NCBI RefSeq assembly: GCF_001544535.1 | Contig: NZ_FCON02000050.1 | Span: 1-52,629, forward strand | Reading direction: 5' to 3' | Length of the DNA: 52,629 bases | From: Caballeronia choica | Lineage (GTDB): Bacteria > Pseudomonadota > Gammaproteobacteria > Burkholderiales > Burkholderiaceae | Made by a program: the position numbers and the translations under genes | Shown here: positions 27,407 to 35,502 of the stretch, piece after piece | How the letters are laid out: each line of letters starts with the position of its first letter | Numbering within the stretch: position 1 is the stretch's first letter | Notes under the pieces: generated by a model | What the model was told of the DNA's origin: nothing | Databases searched by the model: none | The model's input: only the letters and a program-made list of their open reading frames with translations

Positions 27407-28510
27407 ATGAACGATATCAAGACGCCCGCCACGCCCGAGTTGCGCATCCCCGCCGAGGCCCTGCACACCTACGTCCGCGCGATCTGGGAGCGCGCCGGCA
27501 GCGCGCCGCGCGAGGCGGAACTGGTCGCCGACCATCTCGTGATGGCGAACCTGTCAGGCCACGATTCGCACGGCGTCGGGATGATCCCGCGCTATGTCGC
27601 GTCGCTCGCGGACGGCGAACTCAAGCTCAACGCGCACGCGAAGATCGTGCGCGACGCGGGCGCGGTGCTCTCCATCGACGGCGTCAAGGGCTTCGGCCAG
27701 GTCGTGGCCTACGAGGCGATGGAGCACGGCATCGAGCGCGCGAAGAAACTCGGCGTGTGCGCGGTCGGCTTGCGCGACGCGCATCACATCGGGCGCATCG
27801 GACACTGGGCCGAGCAGTGCGCGAAGGCGGGTCTCGTGTCGTTTCACTTCGTGAACGTGGCGGGCGACCCGCTCGTCGCGCCGTTCGGCGGCATCGACCG
27901 GCGCTTCGGCACGAATCCGTTCTGCGCCGCCTTCCCGCGCGACGGCAAGACCCCGCTCGTGCTCGACTTCGCGACGAGCGGCATCGCGTACGGCAAGACG
28001 CGCGTCGCGTACAACAAGGGCGTGAAGGTCGCGCCGGGCTATCTGATCGAACACGACGGCACGCCGACCGTCGAGCCGAAGGTCATGCACGAGGAGCCGT
28101 TCGGCTCGCTCCTGCCGTTCGGCTTGCACAAGGGATTTGGTCTGGCCGCCATGTGCGAGATTCTCGGCGGCGCGCTGTCCGGCGGTTATACGACGCGCGA
28201 AAGCACGCTGCAGAAGACGAGCGCGATCATCAACTGCATGACGTCGGTGATCCTCAATCCGAACGCCTTCGATGCACCCGCCGCGCAGGCCGAAGCGGAA
28301 GCGTTCGTCGAGTGGGTGAAGGCGTCGCCGCTGCAGGCGGGCGTCGAGCGGATCTACGCGCCGGGAGAGCCGGAAGATGCGCGCCGCGCGGAGCGGGGTG
28401 CGAACGGCGTGCCGATCGACCCGACGACGTGGCAGCAGATTCGCGATGCGGCGGCGGCATCGGGGATGCCGGCCGACGAGATCGAGGGGTTTGCCAAGCA
28501 GTTGCGTTGA
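27407..28510 (+). CDS. Ldh-family NAD(P)-dependent oxidoreductase (malate/lactate/ureidoglycolate type)
   Basis: 367 residues, matching the LDH2/MDH2 family with its own fold. Recognisable segments are LSGHDSHGVGMIPRYV (Ser54/His55, part of the active-site signature), GLRDAHHIGRIGHWAEQC, GGIDRRFGTNPFC and LPFGLHKGFGLAAMCEILGG. Members reduce 2-oxo acids to L-hydroxy acids or act on sulfolactate, ureidoglycolate or delta-piperideine carboxylate; the substrate here is undetermined. It stands alone after the terminator, so its promoter must lie in 27320-27406. Confidence 0.9.
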   Translation: MNDIKTPATPELRIPAEALHTYVRAIWERAGSAPREAELVADHLVMANLSGHDSHGVGMIPRYVASLADGELKLNAHAKIVRDAGAVLSIDGVKGFGQVVAYEAMEHGIERAKKLGVCAVGLRDAHHIGRIGHWAEQCAKAGLVSFHFVNVAGDPLVAPFGGIDRRFGTNPFCAAFPRDGKTPLVLDFATSGIAYGKTRVAYNKGVKVAPGYLIEHDGTPTVEPKVMHEEPFGSLLPFGLHKGFGLAAMCEILGGALSGGYTTRESTLQKTSAIINCMTSVILNPNAFDAPAAQAEAEAFVEWVKASPLQAGVERIYAPGEPEDARRAERGANGVPIDPTTWQQIRDAAAASGMPADEIEGFAKQLR

Positions 28511-28580
28511 GCGTTTCGATGATGGCGTCGGGCGCTCGCGTCGGCGTTGTTACCGGCACGATCAAGCGAGCGCTCGTCCC

Positions 28581-29474
28581 TCAAATCATCTCTTTCCTGA
28601 TCCACTCGACGACCGACGTGCGCTTCGGCGCCCAGCCGAGCAGTTTACGCGCGCGCTCGCCGCGCACGCGGCTGTTCGAGCCGAGACCATACGACGCCAT
28701 TTCGTAGCCCCATTCCTCCTTAGCTGCGTCGAGCGGCCAGTCTTGCGGCTCGCCCAGGCCGAGCACATCGGCCATTGCAGCCGTCATTTCGCGGAATGAC
28801 GCTTCGCCGCTCTCGATGAAATAGAACGTGCCCGGCGGCGTCTTTTCGAGCGCGCGGCGATACGCATCGACCACATCGTCGATATGCACGTTCGACCAGA
28901 TATTGCGACCCGGCCCGACATGACGCACGACGCCGCTCTTCCTTGCCTGCCGCAACAAGCGCGGCAACTGCACGCTCGCCGCCGAGGCAATCGCGCCGTG
29001 CCCGTAGATCAGCGTGTTGCAAAGCACGCCCGAGCGCACGCCGCGCTTCGCCGCATCGAGGACGAGGTTGTCGATCGCCACGCGCGGCGCCTTGTCGGCG
29101 GTCGGCTCGGGCAGGCTGTCCTCGCGATAGATCGCCTCCGATGACTCGCCGCCCGACGCATCGCCGACGATGCTCGAACCGCTCGTATGCAGCAGCGTCT
29201 TGTTCGAGCCTTCCAGTCCTTCGATCAGCGCCTCGACCGCGCCGCGATGGTCGCTGCTGGCGGCGTTGATGACGGCGTCCACCGCGCGCGCCTCGTCGAT
29301 GAGCAGCGCGCGGTCGTCGAGACTGCCGAGCACCGGCTCGATGCCCAGGCGCTGCAACTCCTCCGACTGCTCGGCGCGCCGCACGAGACCGCGAACCTGA
29401 TGGCCGTCGCGCGCGAGACCCGCCGCGATCGAACCGCCGATGAACCCGCCTGCGCCAGTCACGAAAATTTTCAT
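28581..29474 (-). CDS. NAD(P)-dependent epimerase/reductase (extended SDR)
   Basis: 297 residues from the ATG at 29474. The Rossmann motif TGAGGFIGGSIAAGLARDGH opens the protein, the usual extended-SDR GxxGxxG. Later segments LLHTSGSSIVGDASGG and CNTLIYGHGAIASAASVQ hold the Ser and Tyr region; the lysine of YxxxK is not evident (YGHGA), so catalysis may be atypical. The C-terminal SRVRGERARKLLGWAPK is typical of epimerase-like SDRs. It is divergent from a LysR gene 113 bp away, the likely regulator. Substrate unknown. Confidence 0.88.
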   Translation of the reverse strand: MKIFVTGAGGFIGGSIAAGLARDGHQVRGLVRRAEQSEELQRLGIEPVLGSLDDRALLIDEARAVDAVINAASSDHRGAVEALIEGLEGSNKTLLHTSGSSIVGDASGGESSEAIYREDSLPEPTADKAPRVAIDNLVLDAAKRGVRSGVLCNTLIYGHGAIASAASVQLPRLLRQARKSGVVRHVGPGRNIWSNVHIDDVVDAYRRALEKTPPGTFYFIESGEASFREMTAAMADVLGLGEPQDWPLDAAKEEWGYEMASYGLGSNSRVRGERARKLLGWAPKRTSVVEWIRKEMI

Positions 29475-29566
29475 GGTGCTGCTCCGTTGAAATGAGTGGA
29501 CTGAACGCAGTATCCCGCTCTTCGACTTTCGCAAATACAGTGTTAGTCTCAAATCACTCTTGATCC

Positions 29567-29584
29567 TGAGTCAACAATGAGTCA
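29567..29584. promoter_or_regulatory. Direct repeat TGAGTCA x2 at start of LysR gene
   Basis: Two exact TGAGTCA copies at 29567-29573 and 29578-29584, 11 bp apart (one helical turn), ending 3 bp before the LysR ATG at 29588. Position in the SDR-LysR divergent region suggests an operator, perhaps for autoregulation, but 7-bp repeats can arise by chance. Confidence 0.35.
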
Positions 29585-29587
29585 CGA

Positions 29588-30478
29588 ATGAAGACGAACA
29601 CCGATGAATTGCAGGTCTTCGTGAGCGTGATCGACTGCGGCTCGATCACGGCGGCGGCGGAAGCGTTGCAGCAGACCGTCTCCGGCGTGAGCCGCGCGCT
29701 CACGCGGCTGGAAAAGAAACTCGACGCCACGCTCGTGCGCCGCACGACGCGCCGCCTGCAACTGACCGACGAGGGCGAACTGTTCCTCACGCGCGCCCGG
29801 CTGATCCTCGCCGCGATGGACGACGCCGAGGAATCGATCGCCCGGCATCGCGAGCGGCCGGCGGGGCGGCTGCGCGTCGATGCCGCGTCGCCGTTCATGC
29901 TCCATTGCATCGTGCCGCATGTGAAGGCGTTCGCGGCGCTCTATCCCGACATCACGCTCGAACTCACGAGCAACGAGCGCATTGTCGACTTGATGGAGCA
30001 GCGCGTGGACATCGCGATCCGGCTCGGCGCGCTGCAGGATTCGACGCTGCACGCGCGCTCGCTCGGCAGCACGCGCTGGCGCGTGCTCGCCAGTCCGGCG
30101 TATCTGGCGGAACACGGCGAGCCGCGCGACGTCGACGAACTGCTGCGTCATCGGCTGATCGGCTTCACGGCGCCCGAAAGCCTGAACGACTGGCCCTTGC
30201 GCAACGACCGCGCCGGCACGTTCGTGACGATTGCGCCGGCAGTCGCGGCGTCGAGCGGCGAGACGATCCGGCAACTCGCGATCAACGACGGCGGCATCGC
30301 GTGCCTGTCGGAATTCATGACAACCGCCGACATCCGCGCCGGCCGCCTGCGCGCGATCCTCGACGACGCCCTCGAAGACGTCCGCCTGCCGATCAACGCG
30401 GTGTATTACCAGAGCGCGTCGATGGCCGGGCGGGCGCGGGCGTTTCTCGATTTTTTGGCCGCGAAGCTGGCGGCGTGA
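29588..30478 (+). CDS. LysR-family transcriptional regulator (divergent to SDR gene)
   Basis: 296 residues. The N-terminal HTH reads LQVFVSVIDCGSITAAAEAL then SGVSRALTRLEKKL and TRRLQLTDEGELF, the pattern of the large LysR group that controls neighbouring reductases. The effector domain (about 90-290) includes ERIVDLMEQRVDIAIRLGAL. It is divergent from the SDR gene with 113 bp between starts, so it probably controls that gene and itself. A four-codon open frame (ATG at 29577) ends by overlapping this start. Confidence 0.93.
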   Translation: MKTNTDELQVFVSVIDCGSITAAAEALQQTVSGVSRALTRLEKKLDATLVRRTTRRLQLTDEGELFLTRARLILAAMDDAEESIARHRERPAGRLRVDAASPFMLHCIVPHVKAFAALYPDITLELTSNERIVDLMEQRVDIAIRLGALQDSTLHARSLGSTRWRVLASPAYLAEHGEPRDVDELLRHRLIGFTAPESLNDWPLRNDRAGTFVTIAPAVAASSGETIRQLAINDGGIACLSEFMTTADIRAGRLRAILDDALEDVRLPINAVYYQSASMAGRARAFLDFLAAKLAA

Positions 30479-30525
30479 AGCGTGGCTGCGTATGCTGGGG
30501 CGTCTCATCAACCCTGAATCCGACG

Positions 30526-30918
30526 ATGCCGCCAATCGAAGCCCTCAACGCCCCCGGCCTCCCCATTCCCGCCGGCCACTACAGCCACGCGACGCGCGCG
30601 GGCAACCTGATCTGCGTGTCCGGCCAGTTGCCGATGCGGCCCGACGGCACGCACACCGGCGACCAGCCGTTCGCCGTGCAAGCCGAACAGACCTTGTCCA
30701 ACCTCCGCTCGGTGCTCGCGGCGGCGGGCGCGGAACTGAAGGACTGCATCGAGGTGACGGTCTACCTCGTGGGCGTCGATTACTGGAAGGAATTCAACGA
30801 AATCTACGCGCGTCATTTCGGCGACTGGAAGCCAGCGCGCGCCGTGGTGCCCGTCGGCGCGCTGCACTACGGGTATCTGCTGGAAATCTCGGCGCGCGCC
30901 TGGGTAGAGCGCGGCTGA
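30526..30918 (+). CDS. RidA/YjgF-family protein
   Basis: 130 residues from the ATG at 30526, full family length. It starts with a typical segment (IPAGHYSHATRAGNLICVSG) and carries Arg105 and Glu120 (ARAVVPVGALHYGYLLEISA), positions that bind the substrate carboxylate in imine/enamine deaminases. These proteins hydrolyse reactive 2-aminoacrylate-like intermediates in the cytoplasm, though some relatives act in particular catabolic pathways. It lies 47 bp after the LysR gene and may be read through from it. Confidence 0.9.
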   Translation: MPPIEALNAPGLPIPAGHYSHATRAGNLICVSGQLPMRPDGTHTGDQPFAVQAEQTLSNLRSVLAAAGAELKDCIEVTVYLVGVDYWKEFNEIYARHFGDWKPARAVVPVGALHYGYLLEISARAWVERG

Positions 30919-30928
30919 TTTTGGGCCG

Positions 30929-30960
30929 CCGGACATCGCTCTTATTATTGCGATGTCCGG
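30929..30960. repeat. 11-bp perfect hairpin between ridA-like and HdeD-like genes
   Basis: Arms 30929-30939 and 30950-30960 (ccggacatcgc/gcgatgtccgg) enclose an AT-rich 10-nt loop (tcttattatt). It fills most of the 59-bp gap. It could end the upstream transcript or act as an mRNA structure; no T-run follows, so it is not a standard intrinsic terminator. Confidence 0.65.
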
Positions 30961-30977
30961 TCACCACAGGTTGCGTC

Positions 30978-32411
30978 ATGGTCCAGCTCGTCCTGCTTCT
31001 CCTCGGCGTCGACTACTTGCGCAAGCGCTGGCGCACACTGTTCGTCGTCGGCCTGCTGTGGCTCCTGATGGGCGTCGGCGTCTTCATCGACGCGCTCGAC
31101 AACGCCATCTATTTCCCGATGCAGTTCCTGGCCTACCTGCTGCTCGCCGAAGGCATTGCGACGCTCGCCGTCGCATGGACCGGCGCGGGCGGGCAGCGCA
31201 TCCTGCGCTACGTGAAGGGCGTGGCGGTCGTGCTGGCGGCGGCGCTGATTCTCGCGGGACATCATCATGGCAACTTCGTGCTGTCGATGATCTTCGGCAC
31301 GCTCTTTCTTGCCGACGGCCTTCTGCAGACCGTGTCGGCGTTCGTCGTGCGCTATCCGCGCTGGCGTATCGTGCTGGCGCTGTCGATCGTGGAAATCCTG
31401 CTCGCGATCTTCTTCTTCCAGCCGTACCCGACGCACTACGTCGGCACGGCGCCTTACTGCCTCGGCCTCGGACTCGCGTTCGGCGGCTGGAACCTGCTGT
31501 GGATCGCGCTCCGCGTACGCGCGATGCAGCGCATCCCGCTGGAGCGAAAGCGCACGCTGCACCTTTCCGACGACGTGATCGCCGACCCCACGATCGCGGC
31601 GAAGTCGGCCGAGAAATCCGCGACCACGCTCACCGCCGACGACAGCCTGTTCGAATGGGACGGCCCGCCCGCACCCGACGAAAAAGCGCTGACCGTGCAC
31701 GTCTGGACGCCGGTCGGCTCGGCGCGGGGCGAGGCGCAGCGAACCTTGATCGTCGATCGCTACATCGCGGCCGTCGACGCGAACGGCGTCATTTCCACCG
31801 GCCACGCCGCGCTGGAATCGCCCGAGGGCATTTACATCAGCCTGTATCCCGGCGTGGAAATCGACCGCTCGCCCGACGAATTCGGCCGCACCCTGCGCGC
31901 GACCCGCGAAAACAACGTGCCGGGCGTGTTCCAGCCGGATTACGCGACGGAGTCGAAGGCGTGGTGCGAATCGACCACGAAGGTCCGCATCCGCAATTAC
32001 AGCCCGGAACGCCTGGGCCAGTTCTGGGATGCGTACCGCCGCGACCTGACCTACAACCTCACGTATCGGAACTGTTCGAGCACGGTGTCGAATGCGCTCG
32101 AAGCGGCGCTGGAAGGCGCCGTCGGCCACTTCCAGGGCCGCGACACCGGCTGGCGCGCATTCTGGCGCCTGCTCGTCACGCCCGAACTGTGGGTCGCGGC
32201 GCAGATCCGCAAACGCGCCGCGACGATGGCCTGGACGCCCGGCCTCACGCTCGACTATGCGCGGGCGCTCAGCATGCTTGCCGATCCGCGACCGTTCGGC
32301 TGGCTGAAGATGGCGCGGCTCGCGCTGCGCCGGATGATGCGCTCGCGGCGCGGGTGGCGGCAGGAAGCCGTCGATGCGGCGGACGCGCGGGCGGGGCGGG
32401 TTTCGTCGTAG
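30978..32411 (+). CDS. HdeD-like membrane protein fused to a papain-like domain
   Basis: 477 residues from the ATG at 30978. Residues 20-180 hold about six membrane helices in the HdeD layout (LFVVGLLWLLMGVGVFIDAL, GVAVVLAAALILAG, MIFGTLFLADGLLQTVSAFV, FGGWNLLWIALRVRAM). After a charged linker (190-235) comes a soluble domain of about 200 residues. Its STGHAALESPEGIYISLYP (His276) and NLTYRNCSSTVSNALEAALE (Cys366) have the His-then-Cys order of circularly permuted NlpC/P60 papain-fold enzymes. HdeD alone is a small acid-resistance membrane protein; the fusion suggests a membrane-tethered protease, amidase or acyltransferase. Its side of the membrane is not certain. Confidence 0.78.
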   Translation: MVQLVLLLLGVDYLRKRWRTLFVVGLLWLLMGVGVFIDALDNAIYFPMQFLAYLLLAEGIATLAVAWTGAGGQRILRYVKGVAVVLAAALILAGHHHGNFVLSMIFGTLFLADGLLQTVSAFVVRYPRWRIVLALSIVEILLAIFFFQPYPTHYVGTAPYCLGLGLAFGGWNLLWIALRVRAMQRIPLERKRTLHLSDDVIADPTIAAKSAEKSATTLTADDSLFEWDGPPAPDEKALTVHVWTPVGSARGEAQRTLIVDRYIAAVDANGVISTGHAALESPEGIYISLYPGVEIDRSPDEFGRTLRATRENNVPGVFQPDYATESKAWCESTTKVRIRNYSPERLGQFWDAYRRDLTYNLTYRNCSSTVSNALEAALEGAVGHFQGRDTGWRAFWRLLVTPELWVAAQIRKRAATMAWTPGLTLDYARALSMLADPRPFGWLKMARLALRRMMRSRRGWRQEAVDAADARAGRVSS

Positions 32412-32500
32412 GCGCCGCGCCTTTTAGGTGATGTCCGGCCGCTTGCGCCCCTTACGCCCCTTGCACTCGGCGACACCACCGGACGCGCCCCTTCAGCCGC

Positions 32501-34207
32501 TCACGCCAGATCCAGCGCCGTCGTCATATCCCCGAGCGGCGCTTCTCCGTTGGCGGCGAACGCCCGGTCGCGCGCGGCGACGCCTTCGAGCGGCGGCAGG
32601 CCGTGCACGCGCGAGATGAAGCGCAGGATCGAGTTCGTGTCGTACACCGTGTGGTCGACGAAACCCTTCTTCGCGAACGGCGCGATCACGAGCGCGGGAA
32701 TTCGCGAACCCGGTCCCCAGCGGTCGCCCTTCGGCGGCGAGACGTGATCCCACCAGCCGCCGTTTTCATCGACGGTGACGATCACGACGGTGTCCTGCCA
32801 CTGCGGCCCGCGCTGGATCCGTTCGATCACGTTGGTGATGTGCCGGTCGCCCGATGCGACATCCGCGTATCCGGCGTGCATGTTCAGGTTGCCTTGCGGC
32901 TTGTAGAACGTGACGGTGGGCAGCCGGCCGGCGTCGATGTCGGCCATCAGCTTGTTGGTCGAGGAATCGTCGCCGAGGCCGGCGTCACGCAGATGCTGCG
33001 CGCGGGCCTGCGTGCCCGGCGCGAAGTTGCGGAAATAGTTGAATGGCTGATGGTGATACTGGAAATCGGGCACCGAACCGGTATCGAGATGATCGAGCGC
33101 GTATTGCCACGCGCCGCTGTACCACGCCCAGTCGACGCCTTTCGCCGAAAGCCGGTCGCCGATCGTCGCGTAATCCTGCGGCGGCAGCACGCGCGGATTG
33201 ACCGGGTCCGCGAGCGTGGGATCGCCATGTTCGGCGGGGCGCACGTTGCTCGGCTGGTAGGGCGGCGCCATCGTGTTGACAGCGTAACCGTCCGCCGTCA
33301 GCGCGCCGTCGCGCACGAACTTGGGCGGCCCTTCGAGCGCCGATTTCGGCGAATCCGGCGCGAGCTTGAGGCGCGTGCCGGTGGGATCGTCGCCGTCCAC
33401 GACCGATACGAGCTTCGCCGCCGGCCCGCTGCTCGCGTTGGCGTAGAACGGCGCCTGCGCGGAGATCAGGAAGATGTGGTTGAGCCACGAGCCGCCGAAC
33501 GCGGACATGAAGAAGTTGTCGCAGAGCGTGTACTGGCTCGCGAGGCCCCAGAGGCGCAGCGTATCGACGGAATTGCGGTAATGGCCCATGACGAGGCCGC
33601 CCGAATCGCCCCACGCGGCGAACTGGTTGTTGCGCCCCGCGTTGATCTGCATCTGGTTCTGATAGAAGCGATGCACGAGATCGCGCGTGATGACGCCGTT
33701 CGGCAACGGCTGGCCTTGCGCGTCGACGAGATGGAACGGCGCGTTCCGGAGCCCCGCGATCTGCTTCTCCGAAATGGCGTAGCGCTTGCCGTTCACTTCC
33801 TGGGCTTCCGGCACGAGGCCGCCCCAGATAGCGGGCAGCGTCGCAAGCGGCGTGCGGCCGTCGCGGTCGAGCTGGACATAGCGCGATGCGGGCACGGATT
33901 CGAGCGGATATTGAACGCCAGGGAAATTGCCGTACAGATTGCTGAAGCTGCGGTTCTCGGCGTAGATCACGACGATGTGACGCACTTTCGCCTGCAGCGT
34001 GCGGTCGAGCGCGAGATCGGCGGTCGTCTTCGGCGTCGCGGGCTTCGATTCGAACAGATTGCAGCCGCCCAGCGTCAGGCCCGCGAGGCCCACACCCGCG
34101 GCGAGCAGGCGACGCCGCGCGGGGTCTGCCGGCGCGTCGCTGCTGTCGTGGATGAATTCTTCGGCGGGGGCGGGCAGGTCGTCACGCGGATCGTCGTTCT
34201 GGCTCAT
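32501..34207 (-). CDS. Tat-exported phosphoesterase (AcpA/phospholipase C-like acid phosphatase)
   Basis: 568 residues from the ATG at 34207. The N-terminus has Arg31-Arg33 followed by LLAAGVGLAGLTLGGCN, a combined twin-arginine and lipoprotein signal with Cys49. The phosphoesterase signature VVIYAENRSFSNLYGNF (Glu84-Asn85) is the start of the active site, and VIVTVDENGGWWDHVSPP provides the later metal ligands. The family covers bacterial phospholipases C and the acid phosphatase AcpA; the length and lack of a C-terminal DUF756 domain favour AcpA. It releases phosphate from extracellular or periplasmic esters. It converges on the HdeD-like gene; no phosphate-box was searched reliably. Confidence 0.89.
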   Translation of the reverse strand: MSQNDDPRDDLPAPAEEFIHDSSDAPADPARRRLLAAGVGLAGLTLGGCNLFESKPATPKTTADLALDRTLQAKVRHIVVIYAENRSFSNLYGNFPGVQYPLESVPASRYVQLDRDGRTPLATLPAIWGGLVPEAQEVNGKRYAISEKQIAGLRNAPFHLVDAQGQPLPNGVITRDLVHRFYQNQMQINAGRNNQFAAWGDSGGLVMGHYRNSVDTLRLWGLASQYTLCDNFFMSAFGGSWLNHIFLISAQAPFYANASSGPAAKLVSVVDGDDPTGTRLKLAPDSPKSALEGPPKFVRDGALTADGYAVNTMAPPYQPSNVRPAEHGDPTLADPVNPRVLPPQDYATIGDRLSAKGVDWAWYSGAWQYALDHLDTGSVPDFQYHHQPFNYFRNFAPGTQARAQHLRDAGLGDDSSTNKLMADIDAGRLPTVTFYKPQGNLNMHAGYADVASGDRHITNVIERIQRGPQWQDTVVIVTVDENGGWWDHVSPPKGDRWGPGSRIPALVIAPFAKKGFVDHTVYDTNSILRFISRVHGLPPLEGVAARDRAFAANGEAPLGDMTTALDLA

Positions 34208-34518
34208 CGCTGGCTCCTCACTCTGGTCCCATGCAAGACACAGTTGCCTGGACGCGCGGCGGCGCGCGCCAAGCATTATCGTCAATGAAGCGCGACGCGC
34301 CAACCGATCAGAACCCGGTGCTTACCCGCGTCGCGCGCCGCTCATCGAGTGCGTCGGAAGTGCATCTTGCCCGGAACGGGCGGCGGCGGATAGCTGGCCG
34401 GACGGCATAGGCTCGAAGCACAAAAACAGGGAAACACGAACGCGTGTGCGATTTGCTTAGGCCATTCGGCCGACTGGAATCCGTCATGACACGCGACTAC
34501 TATCAACTGATCAACGAA
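34208..34518. other. Intergenic region upstream of phosphoesterase gene
   Basis: 311 bp between the phosphoesterase start and the end of the TauE/SafE gene, both on the minus strand. It should hold the phosphoesterase promoter. No hairpin, repeat or RNA gene stands out. A short plus-strand open frame from 34487 runs into the TauE gene antisense and was not accepted. Confidence 0.5.
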
Positions 34519-35313
34519 TCAACTGAACACGAGCTTCGCGCCGACGAGGACGAGCGTCGCGGCAAGCACGTTGCGCAGGAGCGCTTCCGGGGCCTTCGAC
34601 GAAAGCAGGCTGCCGATCGCGATCCCCGGCAGCGAGCCGACCAGCAGCGACACGAGCAGCGCCCAGTCGACCGAGCCGAGCAGCCAGTGGCCGGTACCAG
34701 CGATCAGCGTGAGCGGAACGGCGTGGGCGATGTCGGAGCCGACGATGCGCGCGGTGGCAAGGCGCGGATAGAGCAGCAGCAGCACGGTCACGCCGATCGC
34801 GCCCGCGCCCACCGACGTGATCGAAACGAGCACGCCGAGGATCGCGCCGGTCAGGATGGTCCACGCGACAGTGCGGCGCGGATGGTCCGGACGGCCTTGC
34901 CCCTTTTTATAGGCGAGCCGCGCGAGTTGCGGACGGAACACCAGCGAGACCGCCGTGATCAGGAGCGCCGAGCCGAGAATCATCTGAATGAGCCGGGCCG
35001 TCCCGGGCGCGTGCACGCCATAACGCTGCAGCAGCAAGAGCGTGATTGCGGCGGCCGGGACGCTACCCGCGGCGAGCCGGCCGGTGATGCGCCAGTCGAC
35101 GGAGCCCTTGATGCCGTGGACCAGCGTCCCGGCTGTCTTGGTCGCGGCGGCGTAGAGCAGGTCGGTGCCGACGGCGGTCGCCGGGTGGATGCCGAACAGG
35201 AGCACGAGCAGCGGCGTCATCAGCGAGCCGCCGCCCACGCCCGTCAGGCCGACGAGGAAACCCACGGCCAGTCCGGACGCGGAATAAAGTAAGTCGATAT
35301 GCGGAAATGACAT
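34519..35313 (-). CDS. TauE/SafE-family sulfite/organosulfonate exporter-like permease
   Basis: 264 residues from the ATG at 35313, which begins next to the first membrane helix; a much longer in-frame upstream frame is only the antisense of the next gene. There are about eight hydrophobic segments in two halves. The first half has the family signature GFLVGLTGVGGGSLMTPLLV, and the second repeats it as LGVLVSITSVGAGAIGVTVL. These inner-membrane proteins export sulfite, sulfoacetate or similar organic anions; the substrate here is unknown. It is divergent from the glucosidase gene with 189 bp between starts. Confidence 0.88.
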   Translation of the reverse strand: MSFPHIDLLYSASGLAVGFLVGLTGVGGGSLMTPLLVLLFGIHPATAVGTDLLYAAATKTAGTLVHGIKGSVDWRITGRLAAGSVPAAAITLLLLQRYGVHAPGTARLIQMILGSALLITAVSLVFRPQLARLAYKKGQGRPDHPRRTVAWTILTGAILGVLVSITSVGAGAIGVTVLLLLYPRLATARIVGSDIAHAVPLTLIAGTGHWLLGSVDWALLVSLLVGSLPGIAIGSLLSSKAPEALLRNVLAATLVLVGAKLVFS

Positions 35314-35502
35314 TCGCGCGGAGAACCCGTTAAGCGTGATTCGGTCGAAAAGCCGTCGATGATAGCCGGTAAGCGGCGCTCCCGCTCCCAACCGGCTTCT
35401 TTTGCCCCAGCCACCGCGAGGTCGAGGGCGCGCACGAGGCGCAGAATAGCTCGCCCGCACGCGCGACCCGACCGTCGCCCACGTCACTACAGGAAGGTGC
35501 AA

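Noticed and set aside
34487-34650. Plus-strand frame starting ATGACACGCGACTACTAT beside the TauE gene
   Set aside because: Runs antisense through the TauE coding end and becomes charged low-complexity sequence.
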